The notes under the pieces: model-generated | What the model was told of the DNA's origin: nothing | What the model saw: the letters and a program-made list of their open reading frames with translations, nothing else | The model's database searches: none | Source of the DNA: an uncultured Faecalibacterium sp. | Lineage (GTDB): Bacteria; Bacillota; Clostridia; Oscillospirales; Ruminococcaceae | Direction: 5' to 3' | NCBI GenBank assembly: GCA_945982465.1 | Contig: CAMFSB010000064.1 | Coordinates: 1-8,176, forward strand | Length of the DNA stretch: 8,176 nucleotides | Part shown: positions 5,662 through 8,176 of the stretch, one piece after another | Position numbering within the stretch: the stretch's first letter is position 1 | How the letters are laid out: every line of letters begins with the position of its first letter | Translations under genes and position numbers: made by a program

Positions 5662-7038
5662 ATGAGCAAAACGTCAACCGAACAAACGATCCGGCCCGGC
5701 GGCGCGATGACGCCGCTGTTTACCGACCGGGAGCTGGTGCGCCTGGTGGTGCCGCTGTTCATCGAGCAGTTGCTGGCCGTGACGGTCGGCGTGGCCGACA
5801 CCATGATGGTGTCGCGCTGCGGCGAAGCGGCGATCTCGGGCGTGAGCCTGGTGGATATGATCAATTTGCTGATCATCAACCTGTTCGCGGCGCTGGCCAC
5901 CGGCGGCGCGGTGGTGGTCAGCCAGTTTCTGGGGGCGCAGCGCCGTGCCGACGCCACCCATGCCGCCGGCCAGCTTACCGTGCTCAGCGTGCTGCTGGGC
6001 AGCGGCGTGGGGCTGGTGTGCATCGCGCTGGCCCGGGGCATCCTGTCGGTGGTGTACGGCACCATCGGGGCGGATGTGCTGGCCGCCGGCGTGACCTATC
6101 TGCGCATCACGGCGCTGAGCTACCCGTTCCTGGCGCTGTACAACGCGGGCGCGGCGCTGGCGCGCAGCATGGGCGATTCCCGCATTTCCATGCGGGTGTC
6201 CGTCATTATGAACCTGGTCAACGTTACGGGCAACGCGGTGTGCATCTTTGGCCTGGGCATGGGGGTCGAGGGCGTGGCGCTGCCCAGCCTTGTCTCCCGC
6301 GTGCTGGCCGCCGTGCTGATGGTGCGGGCCTGCCGCAAGCCGGGCAACCTGATCCGCCTGCAGGCGGAAAAATCCATCGACGGCGCCATGGCCCGGCGCA
6401 TTTTGCACATCGGCATCCCCTCCGCGTTTGAAAATAGCCTGTTCCAGGCCGGGCGCGTGCTGGTGGTGAGCATCATTTCCACCTTTGGCACCGTGCAGAT
6501 CGCGGCCAACGCCGTGGCCAACAACCTGGACAGCATGGGCTGCATCCCCGGCCAGGCGGTCGGCCTGGCCATGGTGTCGGTGGTGGGCCGGTGCATCGGC
6601 GCGCTCCAGCCCGAACAGGCCGTGCGCTACACCCGCAAGCTTCTGGGGTGGGCATACTGCGCCATGGCGGCGTCCAACGGGCTGATCCTGCTGTTTCTGC
6701 GGCCGCTTTTGGGCCTGTACGACCTGACGGCCGATACCATGGCGCTGGCCATGCTGCTGGTGCGCATCCACGCGGGCTGCGGCATCGCGCTGTGGCCGGT
6801 CGCGTTTGTGTTGCCCAACGCCCTGCGCGCGGCCAACGACGTGCGCTTTACCATGACGGTGTCCATCGCCAGCATGGTCACGCTGCGCATCGTGCTGTCG
6901 TACATTCTGGGCGTAGGCTTTGGCCTTGGCGCGCTGGGCGTGTGGTACGCCATGGTGGCCGACTGGGTCTGCCGCGCCGGCTTGTTTGTGTGGCGCTGGC
7001 GCAGCGGCCGCTGGCGCGCCCAATATCACGCAGACTGA
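5662..7038 (+). CDS. MATE family efflux transporter
   Basis: A 458-residue inner-membrane exporter of the multidrug and toxic compound extrusion family, which uses a Na+ or H+ gradient to expel drugs or metabolites. About twelve hydrophobic segments form two related halves: the first contains the family-like PLFIEQLLAVTVGVADTMMV (31-50) and the GGAVVVSQFLGAQ turn (81-93); the second contains GIPSAFENSLFQAGRV (251-266) and the AANAVANNLDSMGCIPGQAVG turn region (281-301). Length is normal for the family. Substrate cannot be inferred. The start is uncertain: the ATG at 5662 touches a GGGAG with almost no spacing, while an in-frame ATG at 5707 begins MTPLFTDREL, a good family beginning, but also lacks a clear ribosome site. 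The gene has its own promoter region after the folC terminator. The next gene follows after 73 bases without a terminator. Confidence 0.92.
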   Translation: MSKTSTEQTIRPGGAMTPLFTDRELVRLVVPLFIEQLLAVTVGVADTMMVSRCGEAAISGVSLVDMINLLIINLFAALATGGAVVVSQFLGAQRRADATHAAGQLTVLSVLLGSGVGLVCIALARGILSVVYGTIGADVLAAGVTYLRITALSYPFLALYNAGAALARSMGDSRISMRVSVIMNLVNVTGNAVCIFGLGMGVEGVALPSLVSRVLAAVLMVRACRKPGNLIRLQAEKSIDGAMARRILHIGIPSAFENSLFQAGRVLVVSIISTFGTVQIAANAVANNLDSMGCIPGQAVGLAMVSVVGRCIGALQPEQAVRYTRKLLGWAYCAMAASNGLILLFLRPLLGLYDLTADTMALAMLLVRIHAGCGIALWPVAFVLPNALRAANDVRFTMTVSIASMVTLRIVLSYILGVGFGLGALGVWYAMVADWVCRAGLFVWRWRSGRWRAQYHAD

Positions 7039-7111
7039 ACGCGCCGCCAAGAGCGCAAAAAGACAAGCGCCGCCCTGCTGTGCGGCGGCCAAAACGAAAG
7101 GACGTGACCCG

Positions 7112-8041
7112 ATGAAGCTGATCAGTTGGAACGTGAACGGCCTGCGGGCGTGCCTGGGCAAGGGCTTTGCCGAGGCGTTCGCCGCGCTGGACGCGGATAT
7201 TTTTTCGCTGCAGGAGACCAAAATGCAGCCCGGCCAGGCGGATTTTGCGCCCGACGGCTACATAGAATATCTGTGCAGCGCCGAGAAAAAGGGCTATTCG
7301 GGCACGGCGTGCTACACAAAGCAGCCGCCGCTGTCGGTGCGGTACGGCTTGGGGCTGGAGCGCTACGACGGCCCGGCCGCCGCCGGTGCGCCGGGAGCCG
7401 CGCAGAGTTGCTTGCGCGGCGAGGGTCAGGGGCCGCAAAGCGGCGAAAGCCCCAGCGGGGCTTTTGACCTGACGGCCCGGTCGCGGAGCGACGCCGCGCA
7501 ATGGTGCGTGCGCGGCGAGGGTCAGGGGCCGCAAGCCTGCGTGCGCGGCGAGGGCCGCGTGATCACGCTGGAATACGAAAACTTTTTCCTGGTCAACTGC
7601 TACACGCCCAACAGCCAGGACGGGCTGAAGCGGCTGGACTACCGCCTGCAGTGGGAGGACGATTTCCGCGCCTATCTGCTGGCGCTGGACGCCCAAAAGC
7701 CGGTGATCCTGTGCGGCGATCTGAACGTGGCTCACTGCGAATGCGACCTGAAAAACCCCAAGACCAACCGTCAGAACGCCGGCTTTACCGACGCCGAGCG
7801 CGGCAAAATGACCCAGCTGCTGGCCGCCGGCTTTGCCGACAGCTTCCGCCTGCTGCACCCCGACACCATCCAGTACAGCTGGTGGAGCTACCGCTTCCAC
7901 GCCCGCGAAAAGAACGCGGGCTGGCGCATCGACTATTTTCTGGTGTCGGAGCGCATCGCTGGCAAAATCCGGGCTGCCGCCATCCATGATGAGATCTTCG
8001 GCTCGGATCACTGCCCCGTGGAACTGGTCATCGACCTGTAA
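7112..8041 (+). CDS. exoA: Exodeoxyribonuclease III / AP endonuclease with an internal repeat insertion
   Basis: A 309-residue cytoplasmic DNA repair enzyme of the ExoIII/APE1 family that cuts DNA 5' of abasic sites and trims 3' ends. Expected active-site residues are all visible: N7/N9 in WNVNG, E35 in LQETK, Y164 in YTPN, D203 and N205 in GDLN, D274 in WRIDYF, and D299-H300 in GSDHCP. Firmicute ExoA proteins are about 250 residues; this one is longer because about 59 residues (roughly 88-146, 7373-7549) separate ERYDG from EGRVITLEYENF, which normally join directly. The insert is Gly/Pro/Ser/Arg-rich and contains RGEG three times, so it is probably a flexible surface loop. The start follows AAAGGA with nine bases between. 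No promoter is visible, so cotranscription with the MATE gene is likely; the 73-base gap holds only a 6-bp hairpin (7068-7087) without a T run. Confidence 0.95.
   Translation: MKLISWNVNGLRACLGKGFAEAFAALDADIFSLQETKMQPGQADFAPDGYIEYLCSAEKKGYSGTACYTKQPPLSVRYGLGLERYDGPAAAGAPGAAQSCLRGEGQGPQSGESPSGAFDLTARSRSDAAQWCVRGEGQGPQACVRGEGRVITLEYENFFLVNCYTPNSQDGLKRLDYRLQWEDDFRAYLLALDAQKPVILCGDLNVAHCECDLKNPKTNRQNAGFTDAERGKMTQLLAAGFADSFRLLHPDTIQYSWWSYRFHAREKNAGWRIDYFLVSERIAGKIRAAAIHDEIFGSDHCPVELVIDL
7409..7554 (+). repeat. Structured repeat element inside exoA
   Basis: Direct repeats: 7409-7438 and 7505-7534 agree at 29 of 30 bases, 96 bp apart. A third partial copy at 7538-7554 matches the first 17 bases of the second copy, 33 bp on. 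Both periods are multiples of three, so the frame is kept and each copy encodes C-[LV]-RGEG. Between the long copies are three small hairpins: GCCGC-AAA-GCGGC (7432-7444), AAAGCCCC-AGC-GGGGCTTT (7446-7464) and GTCGC-GGA-GCGAC (7480-7492). GTCAGG (7425-7430) can also pair with CCTGAC (7468-7473) around the second hairpin. There is no transposase or stop codon. The pattern suggests a short palindromic repeat element, probably dispersed in the genome. No other copy was found in this window. Confidence 0.8.
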
Positions 8042-8176
8042 CGCCGCCCCGCCGCGCCCGCGGCCGGAAATGCGAAGCGCCCCCTGTGCCCAGCCGCTGT
8101 ACCCGCGGCCGGAAGGAACGCAAAGCGTGCCGGCCCGCGGCCCTGCCTGGCCTGCCCCAAACGTGCCGCCGCGCCC
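8042..8176. repeat. GC-rich non-coding tail with a direct repeat and compound hairpin
   Basis: CCCGCGGCCGGAA occurs at 8057-8069 and 8102-8114, each followed after a few bases by an AAGCG, so the similarity extends beyond the 13 identical bases. CCCGCGGCC appears a third time at 8134-8142. The second copy forms a compound hairpin: GGCCGG (8107-8112) with CCGGCC (8130-8135), enclosing ACGC-AAA-GCGT (8118-8128). No T run follows, so it is not a typical terminator. No gene is visible to the window end. Confidence 0.6.

Noticed and set aside
7068..7087. Terminator between the MATE gene and exoA
   Set aside because: A 6-bp GC hairpin without a T run; more likely chance structure in GC-rich sequence.
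5674..7221. Minus-strand open frame of 515 codons opposite the MATE gene
   Set aside because: His/Gln/Arg-rich shadow; the plus strand shows a coherent membrane transporter.
7409..7554. CRISPR array or insertion sequence in exoA
   Set aside because: Copies are only two and a part, spacing is unequal (96 and 33 bp), the sequence is translated in frame, and no transposase or cas gene is nearby.

Overview
The window reads as chromosomal DNA of a very GC-rich Firmicute, most likely an Oscillospiraceae/Ruminococcaceae-type gut anaerobe (Faecalibacterium, Gemmiger or Subdoligranulum relatives). That placement is an inference. It rests on AAAGGA-type ribosome binding sites, sigma-A style promoters, a tetrahydrofolate riboswitch in front of an ECF-type folate transporter gene, and Firmicute-like FolC and ExoA sequences. 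Because of the high GC content, long open frames lie opposite or beside nearly every gene; these are shadows and are left out.

Layout. On the minus strand are two tandem Cof-type HAD phosphatase genes: 2291-1458, then 1168-185. They have a good promoter at 2369-2397 and a likely terminator at 113-151. A 303-base divergent intergenic region (2292-2594) carries promoters facing both ways. The plus strand then runs to the end of the window: a PAP2-family membrane phosphatase (2595-3239); a promoter, THF riboswitch and Shine-Dalgarno-sequestering hairpin (3309-3578) leading into folT (3586-4149) and folC (4151-5443); a strong terminator with the next promoter beside it (5573-5620); a MATE-family efflux protein (5662-7038); and exoA (7112-8041), encoding an exonuclease III/AP endonuclease. 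The last 135 bases are non-coding and repeat-rich.

How the genes work together. The folT-folC pair is a folate salvage operon: FolT captures folate for an ECF importer, and FolC adds glutamates to keep it in the cell. Both sit under THF control. The leader shows the whole proposed chain: ligand-binding core, connecting structure, then a 14-bp hairpin that buries the folT Shine-Dalgarno. The other genes (HAD and PAP2 phosphatases, MATE exporter, ExoA) are ordinary housekeeping or transport genes with no evident shared pathway.

The most unusual feature is inside exoA. All recognisable catalytic motifs are intact, but about 59 extra residues interrupt one loop. They are encoded by a structured repeat: three consecutive small hairpins, flanked by near-identical direct repeats 96 bp apart, plus a third partial copy. 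It stays in frame throughout and looks like a palindromic repeat element tolerated inside a coding gene, comparable in concept to Rickettsia palindromic elements.
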